A stretch of 64,000 bases of DNA, taken from NCBI RefSeq assembly GCF_011455695.1, contig NZ_CP015030.1, positions 496,001-560,000 on the forward strand. The letters run 5' to 3'. Positions 33,621 through 41,677 of the stretch are shown here, one piece after another. The DNA is from Mannheimia granulomatis. GTDB lineage: Bacteria > Pseudomonadota > Gammaproteobacteria > Enterobacterales > Pasteurellaceae. The translations under genes and the position numbers were made by a program. Numbering within the stretch: position 1 is the stretch's first letter; every line of letters starts with the position of its first letter. Under the pieces are notes generated by a model. It saw nothing but the letters and a program-made list of their open reading frames with translations. It was not told the DNA's origin and searched no databases.

Positions 33621-33646
33621 AAAAGCCGCTAAATAGCGGCTTTTAT
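33621..33646. terminator. Symmetric hairpin after the opposed membrane gene
   Basis: AAAAGCCGCT and AGCGGCTTTT form a perfect 10-bp stem around AAAT. It can end the plus-strand gene. On the minus strand it overlaps the E' stop and would lie between tail chaperone and tape measure. Confidence 0.65.
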
Positions 33647-34059
33647 GTATTTAGCATCAACTTGACGACGAGCCTGTTTTAGCCACCGCTCAATCTCTTC
33701 TAATGTCATTTCTTCAACTTCGCTCGGTTGCCATCCATACCACCACATCAGATCTGCAAGTGCTTTATCTAGCTCCTCTAAGCTGACTTTCCCTTTTGCA
33801 TCTCTTTCAAAATGGCTTGTAACTTGGAATAGTCTGCAATATCCAATTCGGCAATATCTTCTATCGTCAATCCGGTAAGAATAGCGAGCAAGTAAAACTC
33901 TTGGTCAGCTTCATTTTTTTGGCTTTGGGCAGTACGCAAGTCTTTTGCTTTAGCACGACGTATTTTTAGCTCTGTAACATCGTTGCTATGACCGTCTTTG
34001 ATAGGGAAATCCAATGTAACTTTACGAAAGATCGCAATATCATTTAATTTTTCAGACAT
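33629..34059 (-). CDS. Tail assembly chaperones E and E' joined by -1 frameshift
   Basis: Frame 0 (33778-34059) gives 93 residues of a P2 gpE-like chaperone ending EMQKGKSA. At 33787-33793 the mRNA reads G GGA AAG, the slippery heptamer of lambda G/GT. A -1 slip there opens a frame to 33629, adding VSLEELDKALADLMWWYGW and PSEVEEMTLEEIERWLKQAR, a GpE'-type tail. The long form would have about 142 residues. E and E' bind the tape measure during tail assembly. Conserved dual-frame chaperones are the rule in long-tailed phages. Confidence 0.88.
33787..33793 (-). promoter_or_regulatory. Programmed -1 frameshift site GGGAAAG
   Basis: The heptamer is in the correct phase (G GGA AAG) within KGK near the end of gene E, and the stop of frame 0 follows after two codons. 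Confidence 0.85.
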
Positions 34060-34064
34060 AATAA

Positions 34065-34103
34065 AAACTCCATAGGTTGTGGTTAATCAACGCTATGGAG
34101 TTT
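34065..34103 (-). promoter_or_regulatory. Hairpin covering the ribosome-binding site of gene E
   Basis: AAACTCCATA and TATGGAGTTT form a 10-bp stem with a 19-base loop. On the minus strand the 3' arm holds GGAG, followed by TTTTTATTATG, so it can both hide the ribosome-binding site and act as a terminator. Confidence 0.65.
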
Positions 34104-34127
34104 AAATTTTCAGAGCTAAAACAGCTT

Positions 34128-34141
34128 TTAAACTGGTTTAA
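34128..34141 (-). promoter_or_regulatory. Late activator palindrome, copy 2 (tail operon)
   Basis: TTAAACTGGTTTAA (minus-strand context CCTTAAACCAGTTTAAAA) lies 69 bases before gene E. A -10-like GAAAAT at 34106-34111 would start RNA within the hairpin's 5' arm. Confidence 0.7.
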
Positions 34142-34145
34142 GGAT

Positions 34146-34664
34146 TTAGCCACCGATATTCGAACGGAATTTTTGTAAAATATCCTGTCCTGCTACGCGG
34201 TATTGGTTGGAGAACGCGTCGTAGAACAGCACCTCTTTGCCGTCAATCACTTGCTTGATGTTTTTCACTTGATAAGCCATGGGGTATTCCGTCGGCTCTT
34301 TTTTATATTCGCCCACGTTGAACTTGTTAAAATCCACGGTCATCGTGATAACCAACGGGACTTCCGCCACCACACCAAGTGAGTTAAAGGCTTGCACATT
34401 GGCACGCACCATCAGTTGGTTGCTCTTAAACGGATTGTAGCCGAGAGCAGCCACCTCGGGGTAGAAACCGTCCCATGTAATTTCGCCTTCAAGCGCATTG
34501 ACTTTATTCGGCAATTTGATTTTGCCGATTAAGCCAAGGTTATCGTGTTCGACAAACTCCACCTCAAATTCCGGTGTTTTTACCGTTTTAGCGCGCCCCA
34601 AGTGATTATTGCCGTTGAGGTAGATATTGGCATTGGCAACTTGGTTAATTACAGCAGTGGTCAT
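34146..34664 (-). CDS. Major tail tube protein (P2 FII-like)
   Basis: The 172-residue protein matches contractile-tail tube proteins (NQVANANIYLNGNNHLGRAK, VKTPEFEVEFVEHDNLGLIG, PMAYQVKNIKQVIDGKEVLFYDA at the end). It forms the inner tube and overlaps the sheath gene by one base. Confidence 0.93.
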   Translation of the reverse strand: MTTAVINQVANANIYLNGNNHLGRAKTVKTPEFEVEFVEHDNLGLIGKIKLPNKVNALEGEITWDGFYPEVAALGYNPFKSNQLMVRANVQAFNSLGVVAEVPLVITMTVDFNKFNVGEYKKEPTEYPMAYQVKNIKQVIDGKEVLFYDAFSNQYRVAGQDILQKFRSNIGG

Positions 34665-36058
34665 TATTTACCTCCTCGGCTGCTTAAGTTGATCAAGTAT
34701 TTACGTGTTACCACGCTAGTGTTGGTAATGCGTTCTGCCGGTGGTTTTGGCGTGAAGGAATACACAATCGGTACATTGCCTTTACTGAATGCATCGGTTA
34801 AATCTGCTTCTGCATCAAGGCTGACATCAAAGCCTACAATCGACTTCAGCGTACCCATATAGGTTTCCACCGTACCGAGCAAACTATCCAGTAAGGCATC
34901 ATCAATCGGTAAATCCACAAACTGTAGTTCCACCCGACGAATGCTTTCATCAATCAAGTCCGCCGTGCGTTGCACCACTTCAAAGTTGCTGATATGACTC
35001 ACGGCTGGGAAACACGCCAAGCGGTTGCCCCATAGGCGGAAGCCCGTCCCGTAGCTGTTAAACACCGTGGTAATCCCCACCGCATTTAAGCGGTTGGTTT
35101 CAGACTGAATATCATCCACCCGAGCCGTCAGCGGAATTTCTACCCCAATCACCCCTTTTAGCTGACGGTTGGAAGTCGAGAACCAGTAGCCGTGTTCCAC
35201 ATCGGTTTTCATTCGTAGCCCTGCCGCGTGGGTGGCTAAACTTTCAAGGTTGTTACGTTCGCCAAGCACGTGTGGGAAGAATAAATGTGTCCGATCACTG
35301 GAGGTTTTAAAGTTAATCGTGCCTTCCGGGCCGCGACCTGCAAGTGCTTGTGCAAGGGTTGTTCCTTTCGGAGCTTGCACATAGGCAATCGCATTAAGCT
35401 GCCCTGCAAGGGTCTCTAACGCCGTTGCCATGGTTGCACTGGTGTCAAACTGTGGGCAGATTAAAATTTTGGCATCGCTCCCAAACAGGTTAAAACCGGC
35501 ACGCAACAGCTCAAAACCGGTGCGCTTACCTGTTGCCGTATCAATGCCGCCTTTCACATCGTCTTCGGTGACTTTGCTTGGGTCGGCAAAGGTATAACTT
35601 GCTGTGAGGTTTTGTTGCACACTGTGTAATTTGATTTCACCGCTAAGTAAATCTGCCGTGTAATCACGTCCGCTGACTAACACACCGCTGTCACTATTAA
35701 GAGATAACTCCAACAAACCGGCATTTGCCGTTTGTGCCATCAGCGTATCTTTATCCACACGCAAGACTTCGCTGCTGACCACCGTGCGGTGGCGCGCTGG
35801 GTCAAGTACGTTGATAACATACACTTGCCCTGCGGCATAGCGGCTTAAAATATCCAGTGCGTTCGGCAAACTGTAGCCTTTATCTAACACATTGCCGAAT
35901 TGGGCAAAGTCTTTTTTCAGCATACAGAGTTTCAGCTCATTGACTGCACCGATAGGGGCAGTGCCGACAATGCCGATAATCGCCCCATCGACGGTATAAA
36001 CCGGCACAGACCCGCCGTTAATACGCTTGGTTTCCGTGCCGTGATGAAATTGAGACAT
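34664..36058 (-). CDS. Tail sheath protein (P2 FI-like)
   Basis: The 464-residue protein begins with FHHGTETKRINGGSVPVYTV, common in FI sheaths, and has the conserved core GVIGVEIPLTARVDDIQSE, GFRLWGNRLACFP and VQRTADLIDESIRR. It forms the contractile sheath. It is followed by the tube gene and preceded by the gp37-like gene. Confidence 0.95.
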   Translation of the reverse strand: MSQFHHGTETKRINGGSVPVYTVDGAIIGIVGTAPIGAVNELKLCMLKKDFAQFGNVLDKGYSLPNALDILSRYAAGQVYVINVLDPARHRTVVSSEVLRVDKDTLMAQTANAGLLELSLNSDSGVLVSGRDYTADLLSGEIKLHSVQQNLTASYTFADPSKVTEDDVKGGIDTATGKRTGFELLRAGFNLFGSDAKILICPQFDTSATMATALETLAGQLNAIAYVQAPKGTTLAQALAGRGPEGTINFKTSSDRTHLFFPHVLGERNNLESLATHAAGLRMKTDVEHGYWFSTSNRQLKGVIGVEIPLTARVDDIQSETNRLNAVGITTVFNSYGTGFRLWGNRLACFPAVSHISNFEVVQRTADLIDESIRRVELQFVDLPIDDALLDSLLGTVETYMGTLKSIVGFDVSLDAEADLTDAFSKGNVPIVYSFTPKPPAERITNTSVVTRKYLINLSSRGGK

Positions 36059-36066
36059 AGCTCCTC

Positions 36067-36561
36067 CTATTTAGGTTTTAATTGCGGGCTTAAGGGTTGC
36101 CCGTCTTGACGAGGGATAAGGTTTGCAAATTTCGGGCTGTTTTTGACCGCTTGTTGTTCCACTTGCACGGTTTCACAGGCGGCTGCCAGTTGGTATATCC
36201 AAATACCGCTGGTGTGCTCGTCGAACTGCTCATCGACCAAATAACAACCTTGGCTATTCGGCGGTCTAAAACCGACAATGGCAAGGCGCAGGCTGTCGAG
36301 CAGCTCTACTGCACCAAAATCATTGTGTAGATGACGGCTGATGACCGTCAGCACAATATGCACTGTGCGGGTTTGGATCACGGCATCGGTCGGGCGCACC
36401 GCCCCAAACTTTGAGCCTGCATAGCTAATCAAAATCGCGCCGTTCGGGTGGCTTAAGTAGTAGCCTTCGGGCTCGTCCGGCATCAGTTCCACCACCCAAT
36501 CCGGAAACAGCTCGTTTAAACGGTCTTTAACCGCGTTTAAAATCGGGAGGGTTGCCGACAT
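36067..36561 (-). CDS. Mu gp37-like protein (DUF1834)
   Basis: The 164-residue protein shows the gp37 start (LPILNAVKDRLNELFPDWVV, then YYLSHPNGAILISYAGSKFG). It is a tail-completion type protein at the neck. It overlaps the gp36-like gene by one base. Confidence 0.85.
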   Translation of the reverse strand: MSATLPILNAVKDRLNELFPDWVVELMPDEPEGYYLSHPNGAILISYAGSKFGAVRPTDAVIQTRTVHIVLTVISRHLHNDFGAVELLDSLRLAIVGFRPPNSQGCYLVDEQFDEHTSGIWIYQLAAACETVQVEQQAVKNSPKFANLIPRQDGQPLSPQLKPK

Positions 36562-37004
36562 CAGTAGCCCTCCGTATCGACACGCTTAGCCGCTTTAACC
36601 CGATATTCGCCTTGGTCGGGCAACAGGTCGCCGTGCTTTTCATCCGGCGGATGATTGGGGGCAAGTCCCAAGTGCAGCATGCCTTTGGCGATTTGTTCCA
36701 GCTCTTTAATCGCTTGGTCGTAGGTCTCTTTCACCACCTGTGGCATCCCCTTTTCAGGGCGACGGGCATAGAGCCAGTAACGCGCCAAATACAGACCGTG
36801 ATTGTGGATAACCGTCGGCACCTCACTTAACGGCAGGCGATAGCGACTACGCAATGCACTATCAATCCGCTCACAGGCAGATTGCACCGCCTGTTGCAAT
36901 ACCACCTCATTCGGCTCCGTGGCTCGTGGCTCATCATTACTGAGCTGGACGAGCGTGGTTTTGCTAAAGGCTTGAGTTAAATCCTCGGTGGTGAGATACA
37001 TCAC
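36561..37004 (-). CDS. Mu gp36-like protein (DUF1320)
   Basis: The 147-residue protein starts MYLTTEDLTQAFSKTTLVQL and has CERIDSALRSRYRLPLSEVP, the usual head-completion signature. It should sit in the connector between portal and tail. Confidence 0.9.
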   Translation of the reverse strand: MMYLTTEDLTQAFSKTTLVQLSNDEPRATEPNEVVLQQAVQSACERIDSALRSRYRLPLSEVPTVIHNHGLYLARYWLYARRPEKGMPQVVKETYDQAIKELEQIAKGMLHLGLAPNHPPDEKHGDLLPDQGEYRVKAAKRVDTEGY

Positions 37005-37486
37005 TACTCCTCAACCGCCTTCTCTGTCGGTTTTGCTTTGTTGCCTTTGCCGGACTTCTCCGACTTACAAGCGGTCAATTCGGCGGAGATTTTTGCAATC
37101 TCTTCTTCTTTTTCCGCCAGTGCTGCTTCTGCCGTTGCGAGTTGTTGTTCCAACTCAACCACACGGGCTTGTGCTTCTTCGGCACGTAAACCGTTTTCCG
37201 TCGCCAAGGCTTCGGCTTGAGCGTGGGCTTCTTGGCTTTCGCGCAAGGCTTGCTCTAAGGCACGTTTTTCTGCATTGGCAGCGTCTGCCATCGCCTGTGC
37301 TTTTTCTTCGGCTTCTGCTTGGGCTTTCTGACGGGCTTTAACGACTTCGTCTTTTGGCTCGAGGTAGATCGCCAGTTCGTGAAATTCGGCTTCGGTCACT
37401 TCAATCTCATCACCGATGTTGTAGTGCTTGCCGTTGTGGTAAATGGCTGAGTTGGCGACTACCGCCATAATCAATTCGTGTTTCAT
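37004..37486 (-). CDS. Mu gp35-like coiled-coil protein
   Basis: The first 50 residues (VVANSAIYHNGKHYNIGDEIEV) resemble the HI1506/gp35 module. Residues 50-140 are a long Ala/Glu/Gln-rich coiled coil with a Lys-rich tail. It lies right after the capsid gene, as gp35 does in Mu. Its function is not established; a head-associated or decoration role is plausible. Confidence 0.75.
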   Translation of the reverse strand: MKHELIMAVVANSAIYHNGKHYNIGDEIEVTEAEFHELAIYLEPKDEVVKARQKAQAEAEEKAQAMADAANAEKRALEQALRESQEAHAQAEALATENGLRAEEAQARVVELEQQLATAEAALAEKEEEIAKISAELTACKSEKSGKGNKAKPTEKAVEE

Positions 37487-37542
37487 TGTCTGGTTCTCCG
37501 TGTCGGATTTGGTAGGGTGGGGCTTGCCCCACCGTAATAGGA

Positions 37543-38484
37543 TTAAATACAGCCTTTAATCAGGTAACCTGCCGGTTTACCGACTAAATGCGGGCGATGA
37601 ATATCAGTAGTACGCACTACCTGCACCTTACCGCCGTTTTCGTCATAGGTATCGACAAACAAGCCCCCTTTACGGCGCACGGTGTAGCCGTAAGACGGTT
37701 CGTAAATAGAGCCTTTTTTCTCGCCGGAGCTGCGCGGCACATACGCTAAAATCACGCTGTCCGTCCAAATATCTTTAATCGCGTTATTGTCTGCCGTGTC
37801 TTCATACACCGCTTCGCCAATCACGACTTTTTCCACGTTAATCAACTTGGCAAAGGTTGTCTCGTCAATCAGTGCCACCTGCACGTTTTTGATTTTATCC
37901 AGCACCGTAGGGTGTTCTTTCAGCAATGCCCAAACATCGGCAGCAATCACGCAGACATTCGGTTTGCGCCCTGTGGCACGCTTAATCGCGGTAATGCCGT
38001 TGCCGATCACCTTAAACGGATCGGAGCCTTTATCGCTGAATTTGCTGGTACCGGACAACACCACTTTGTTGCCGGTCTCATAATTGGCTTCATTTTGCGC
38101 AAGGTCGGCGATTTTTTTCTCACGCCCTAACGCAATCACATCTTGGGTGGTATTGACCGCAAAATGCTGTAACGAGAAAAAGGCCTCGCTCTCTTCACGG
38201 TAATCAATCGGGAATTCCACGTCGTTTTCGTCCAACGCCACATCAATCGAACCAATATCTTCCGGATCTAAGCGGTTGGATTTACCACGCAATTCACGCA
38301 CGGTAGAAGTTAAACGGAACGCAAGGCGACCAAAAGTCGGGATTTTGCCGGCTTCTTTATCAATTTCGACCACCGGCATTAAATGCTCGCCGATTAAATC
38401 AAGATTGTGGTAGCCCAACGCAAGATTGGTTAAAACCGGATCTTGCACACGCAATTTGGACAGGTTGTAGGCTTTTTGAGTCAT
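37543..38484 (-). CDS. Major capsid protein (Mu gpT-like family)
   Basis: The 313-residue protein has an HK97-type major head pattern of the Mu/BcepMu group (LALGYHNLDLIGEHLMPVVE, SLQHFAVNTTQDVIALGREKK, TGRKPNVCVIAADVWALLKEH). It lies directly after the protease/scaffold gene. A terminator is not seen before gp35. Confidence 0.9.
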   Translation of the reverse strand: MTQKAYNLSKLRVQDPVLTNLALGYHNLDLIGEHLMPVVEIDKEAGKIPTFGRLAFRLTSTVRELRGKSNRLDPEDIGSIDVALDENDVEFPIDYREESEAFFSLQHFAVNTTQDVIALGREKKIADLAQNEANYETGNKVVLSGTSKFSDKGSDPFKVIGNGITAIKRATGRKPNVCVIAADVWALLKEHPTVLDKIKNVQVALIDETTFAKLINVEKVVIGEAVYEDTADNNAIKDIWTDSVILAYVPRSSGEKKGSIYEPSYGYTVRRKGGLFVDTYDENGGKVQVVRTTDIHRPHLVGKPAGYLIKGCI

Positions 38485-38492
38485 AGTTTCTC

Positions 38493-38966
38493 CTAGTTAA
38501 AAAGGTGTTTGAATGCTGTGGTGTAGTCCACCGAATGCCGCTTCATATAAGCGCGAATTTTTTGGTCGGCTTCAATGGAAGCCGGATTTGTACCTTCGGC
38601 ATAGCTCACCGTGTCCGCCTCTGTCTCTGCTGCTTTTTTCGGATCAGCAACTTCGGCAAACTCGACAATTTTCGGTTGGGCTTGCAAAAAGGCTTTGGTC
38701 ACGGTTAAAAGACTCTCGCCTTCGTTAAACGAAACCGTGCCACCGCCTGCCACGGTTGCGGAATGGTTGAGCAAATTCAATGCTGCTTCTTTCGCAACTG
38801 GCGCAAGTTTGCCTTCGCTAATCAGCTGCTCGCAGAAGTTAGCGTTTTCAACCTTGGTGGCTTCCAGCTCGGCTTCCGCTTTTGCCGCTTCCGCAGCGGC
38901 TTTATCGGCTTTCAGCTTGGCATTCTCCGCTTGTAGGGCAGCGATTTCTTCGGGTGTCATCGACAT
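38493..38966 (-). CDS. Internal in-frame scaffold protein (Mu gpZ-like)
   Basis: An in-frame ATG at 38966 (codon 212 of the protease gene) is preceded by AAAGGAG at 8 bases, an ideal ribosome-binding site. The product of 157 residues would be only the coiled-coil scaffold part, as gpZ is made from within gene I of Mu. Confidence 0.7.
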   Translation of the reverse strand: MSMTPEEIAALQAENAKLKADKAAAEAAKAEAELEATKVENANFCEQLISEGKLAPVAKEAALNLLNHSATVAGGGTVSFNEGESLLTVTKAFLQAQPKIVEFAEVADPKKAAETEADTVSYAEGTNPASIEADQKIRAYMKRHSVDYTTAFKHLFN

Positions 38967-39599
38967 TTCAGTATCTCCTTTGGGGTCGGGTTGGGGTTCA
39001 TTAAAAATTGGTTCATGGGAAGGTTCAGCAGACTTCATTTCTTCACGCACCACGTTGTATTGCACGTTTTCAACAAGATAATCGGGCAAGGCTTTGTCTG
39101 CTTCATCTTGCCCAAACTTGCCAATCAGCCAATCACGCAGTCGCCGAAACATCGAGGCTTCTGCCCAGTCGGCAAAATCCACCACACCTTCTTCACCTTC
39201 CGCAAATTCAGGATTGCGCAAACCTTTCACAGCAGGGGGCATCGCGCCTAAAAAACCGACGTGGCGTAGATAGAGCGAGCCTTGTTTCGGGTTGTTTGGG
39301 CTGTTAGCAAGGTAAAACGAGGCGGAGACTTTCTTAAACCGACCGGCTTCCACCATTTCGGCAAATTCAGGGTCGATTTGGTCGAATTCGGCTTTCAGCG
39401 TATCGCCGTCCAGTTGCAAGCGTTTTACCCAGCCATAGGCAGGGTGGTTATGCTGAGGGTGTCCGACAACAGCAGGGGCTTCGTGATACTCTGGCGAATA
39501 GCTTTCTACCGCCTGTTGCAAGTCTGCGGTGGTGAGGGTGATTTCAACGCCGTGCGCGTCTTTACGCGTTCCGGCTTTAAAAATTTCAATTAGGTTCAT
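38493..39599 (-). CDS. Prohead protease with scaffold domain (Mu gpI-like)
   Basis: The 368-residue protein has a Mu I-type protease domain (residues 1-150: EYHEAPAVVGHPQHNHPAYG, KKVSASFYLANSPNNPKQGS, LRHVGFLGAMPPAVKGL). A helical scaffold domain follows (about residues 212-270, MSMTPEEIAALQAENAKLKA). It processes and shapes the prohead. It is the first gene of the capsid operon, 50 bases after late palindrome copy 3. Confidence 0.92.
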   Translation of the reverse strand: MNLIEIFKAGTRKDAHGVEITLTTADLQQAVESYSPEYHEAPAVVGHPQHNHPAYGWVKRLQLDGDTLKAEFDQIDPEFAEMVEAGRFKKVSASFYLANSPNNPKQGSLYLRHVGFLGAMPPAVKGLRNPEFAEGEEGVVDFADWAEASMFRRLRDWLIGKFGQDEADKALPDYLVENVQYNVVREEMKSAEPSHEPIFNEPQPDPKGDTEMSMTPEEIAALQAENAKLKADKAAAEAAKAEAELEATKVENANFCEQLISEGKLAPVAKEAALNLLNHSATVAGGGTVSFNEGESLLTVTKAFLQAQPKIVEFAEVADPKKAAETEADTVSYAEGTNPASIEADQKIRAYMKRHSVDYTTAFKHLFN

Positions 39600-39619
39600 A
39601 ATGCCTCCGTGATGGGAGT
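39600..39619 (-). promoter_or_regulatory. Leader with anti-Shine-Dalgarno before the protease gene
   Basis: ACTCC (minus strand, 39615-39619) can pair with GGAG of the protease ribosome-binding site across a 6-base loop. It is a weaker version of the hairpins before gene E and the endolysin. Confidence 0.4.
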
Positions 39620-39648
39620 ATTATGAAAAAAGGAAGGGACTTTTAATT

Positions 39649-39662
39649 TTAAACTGGTTTAA
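39649..39662 (-). promoter_or_regulatory. Late activator palindrome, copy 3 (capsid operon)
   Basis: TTAAACTGGTTTAA lies 50 bases before the protease/scaffold gene, corresponding to the PI promoter of Mu. A -10-like CATAAT lies at 39620-39625 on the minus strand. Confidence 0.7.
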
Positions 39663-39823
39663 GGATTTGAAATGGGAGAAGAAAATTACAAGCGAGGCAT
39701 AATTCCCTCGCTAAGAAGCCTGCTATGCGTGTTTATAAACACCCCAAAAACGCGTTGTGCTATCGTTCATCGAATTTTCAATAAAACGCACAAGCGGGCG
39801 TTTTAGGGCGTATTTTTGAAAAA
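39663..39823 (-). other. Noncoding gap between virion morphogenesis and protease genes
   Basis: No gene of normal length is present. On the minus strand a short frame ends in NDSTTRFWGVYKHA, which is protein-like but has no good start. I could not assign it; it may be a remnant of a phage Ash/Icd-type small gene. Confidence 0.35.
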
Positions 39824-40279
39824 TTAGGATTGGCTGATAATTCGGCGGATAAAATGCTCGGTTTTTGCCAATAAATAATCCTTATTCTGCTCGCTTACCC
39901 CGAGCCACGGACGAGCCGATACGCCCGAACCTCGCCCACTTGCCTTTTGGCTTCCGAACTGGTGCAAACGGGCATATTTGCGATCAGAGCCAAAGACCAC
40001 GCTGTTATCGTCTGCCCGATAGCGCAGCAGGTTTTTCAGATAGCCGTCTTTAATCAGTACCTTATCGGCATTGCGTTTTTTCTTTGCACGGTATTTCGGC
40101 GAGAGCGGTTGCCACTTCTCGCCCTCGGGCGAGGCTTGTTCTTTCTCAAAGCGTTGCTTATGGATAGTTCGCAACGCCTCGCCTAGCACGCCATAGAGCT
40201 TTTTGCCTTGTTGCAAGTTTGTAGCGGTTTGGGCTAGAGAACGGATAGCACCGTCGGCATCGAGGCGGATTTGGAGCAT
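39824..40279 (-). CDS. Virion morphogenesis protein (Mu gpG-like)
   Basis: The 151-residue protein fits the Mu G/tail-completion family (LGEALRTIHKQRFEKEQASPEG, WQPLSPKYRAKKKRNADKVL, SARPWLGVSEQNKDYL). It is needed for head-tail joining. It is the last gene before the third palindrome, separated from the gp30-like gene by a structured element. Confidence 0.9.
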   Translation of the reverse strand: MLQIRLDADGAIRSLAQTATNLQQGKKLYGVLGEALRTIHKQRFEKEQASPEGEKWQPLSPKYRAKKKRNADKVLIKDGYLKNLLRYRADDNSVVFGSDRKYARLHQFGSQKASGRGSGVSARPWLGVSEQNKDYLLAKTEHFIRRIISQS

Positions 40280-40321
40280 GGGAGTTTCTTCCTATTGATT
40301 AAAAAATAGTTTAGGAGTATA

Positions 40322-40411
40322 GTTATTCCAACGGTGGGGGTTTCCTACTGGAAAGGTTGCGGTTCCGCCCGTATTATCCTGTTCGAATCAGGCAAGCCAC
40401 CGTTATTCCAA
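40322..40411. other. Structured multi-arm element in the head operon
   Basis: An outer stem AACGGTGG/CCACCGTT (40330-40337 with 40397-40404) encloses at least two inner hairpins: TTTCC-TACT-GGAAA and CCTG-TTCGAAT-CAGG. The second resembles a tRNA T-arm. GTTATTCCAA is repeated directly at 40322 and 40402. It is not a tRNA: the other arms do not fit and there is no anticodon loop. Confidence 0.5.
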
Positions 40412-41677
40412 ACTTCCCCAAAGTAACTCATACGAGTTTTTCAAATTTCCCCATTCTTTCGTTGGTTCAATTTTACTGCCGGTTCTAACCATATTCAGTT
40501 TGATACGCTCTTTTTGCTTGCTTAATTTGTCTTTAATTTGCACCTCATAGTCCATTTTAATAGCAACTTTGCCTTGGTCTGTGCTATACACAAATAGTAA
40601 GGTTGGCTGCTTTTGGCTGGTTTCCAATAAAATAGCGTCAGGTTGTTTGAGTTTTTCCGGTAACTGCTGCCAAAACTCCACTGGCAGATTAATGCCTTTG
40701 CCCTGTTTGCTGTCTCTAAGTGCGTGCAAAATATCCTCATCACGCACCGCAATTACTGCCGTTTGTGGGGCTTTATCGAGGGCTTCAAGCTTTTGAATAA
40801 CCGGTCGAGGGATAGCCCCCACATACTTCATCGTGCCACGAGGTACACGCTCGCTGACCACTGTATCGACCATCTCTTTAACCGACTGATTAAGCAACGC
40901 CAATGCAGGCGGATAGTTCAGTACGTTTGAGACGGCGGATGAGGCAAATTGTGGTGGCGTATCGACCAGTTTCTGAAACAGAATTTCATCGACCTTGTGG
41001 ATAGGCACTAACCGTTTCGGGTGTTCAAAACTCGGATCAACCCCTTTCGGCACACGTACAATGCGAGGGCTGCCGCTGCGTTGCCCAATCAGCTTTTCTT
41101 CCCACTCAATCGGTGGGCTTTCTGCAACGGTTTTTCCCTCGGCTTGTAAGTCAAAATCATCCAAGGCTCGCACGGTGCAGTGGCAACCGTAGGCACGTAC
41201 AGGGTAGTGGTAGTCCCACCACGGGTCGTCTGCACGCAACACTTTACCGTCCCAGGCTTGATGCTCGGGGCGAGGGTGTGCGCTGTCGTTGTGTTCGTAC
41301 TCCCAATAGGGCTGCACATCGGCAAGAGCTTTCTGCTGGGTATAACGCCCGTGGTTGTAGCTGGCATAAAGATTGGTGTCGTAAATAATCCGACTGCGCC
41401 AATTTCTGCCGCCGTTATATTCCCACGAATGCTTTTCGACAATTTCATCAAATCTCTTGCGGAATTGTTCCAACGTGCCACCCTGTTCAATTACTTCATC
41501 CACTGCCTTGCGAAAATCACCAACAATTTCCTGCGTATGCGCCCCTGCCACCGCAAAGGCGTAATCATGTGCTTCGCCATAGATGTCGAGATAGCTTGCC
41601 GTTGGCATATTGATTTTGCGGCGGAAGTAGTCGATTTGCTCATTAAAAGGCAAAGGTTTAGCAACACTTGTGGTCAT
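40403..41677 (-). CDS. Head morphogenesis protein (Mu gp30/MuF-like) with C-terminal extension
   Basis: The N-terminal 180 residues hold the MuF domain (RNWRSRIIYDTNLYASYNHG, PYWEYEHNDSAHPRPEHQAW, YGCHCTVRALDD). Residues about 265-424 form a separate domain (AVIAVRDEDILHALRDSK, WQQLPEKLKQPDAILLE, KLNMVRTGSKIEP). It recalls the barnase/EndoU/RelE-like nuclease modules (PBECR type) often fused to MuF proteins, so the protein may deliver an effector with the virion. The fusion is clear from length; the nuclease idea is inference. Confidence 0.85.
   Translation of the reverse strand: MTTSVAKPLPFNEQIDYFRRKINMPTASYLDIYGEAHDYAFAVAGAHTQEIVGDFRKAVDEVIEQGGTLEQFRKRFDEIVEKHSWEYNGGRNWRSRIIYDTNLYASYNHGRYTQQKALADVQPYWEYEHNDSAHPRPEHQAWDGKVLRADDPWWDYHYPVRAYGCHCTVRALDDFDLQAEGKTVAESPPIEWEEKLIGQRSGSPRIVRVPKGVDPSFEHPKRLVPIHKVDEILFQKLVDTPPQFASSAVSNVLNYPPALALLNQSVKEMVDTVVSERVPRGTMKYVGAIPRPVIQKLEALDKAPQTAVIAVRDEDILHALRDSKQGKGINLPVEFWQQLPEKLKQPDAILLETSQKQPTLLFVYSTDQGKVAIKMDYEVQIKDKLSKQKERIKLNMVRTGSKIEPTKEWGNLKNSYELLWGSLE

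Noticed and set aside
38611-39081. 156-codon plus-strand frame over the protease/scaffold gene
   Set aside because: Ser/Ala-rich antisense of the coiled-coil scaffold, without signals.
40330-40404. Possible tRNA gene (TTCGAAT loop)
   Set aside because: T stem only 4 bp, no 7-base anticodon loop, no D-arm consensus and no CCA at the right place; kept only as a structured element.
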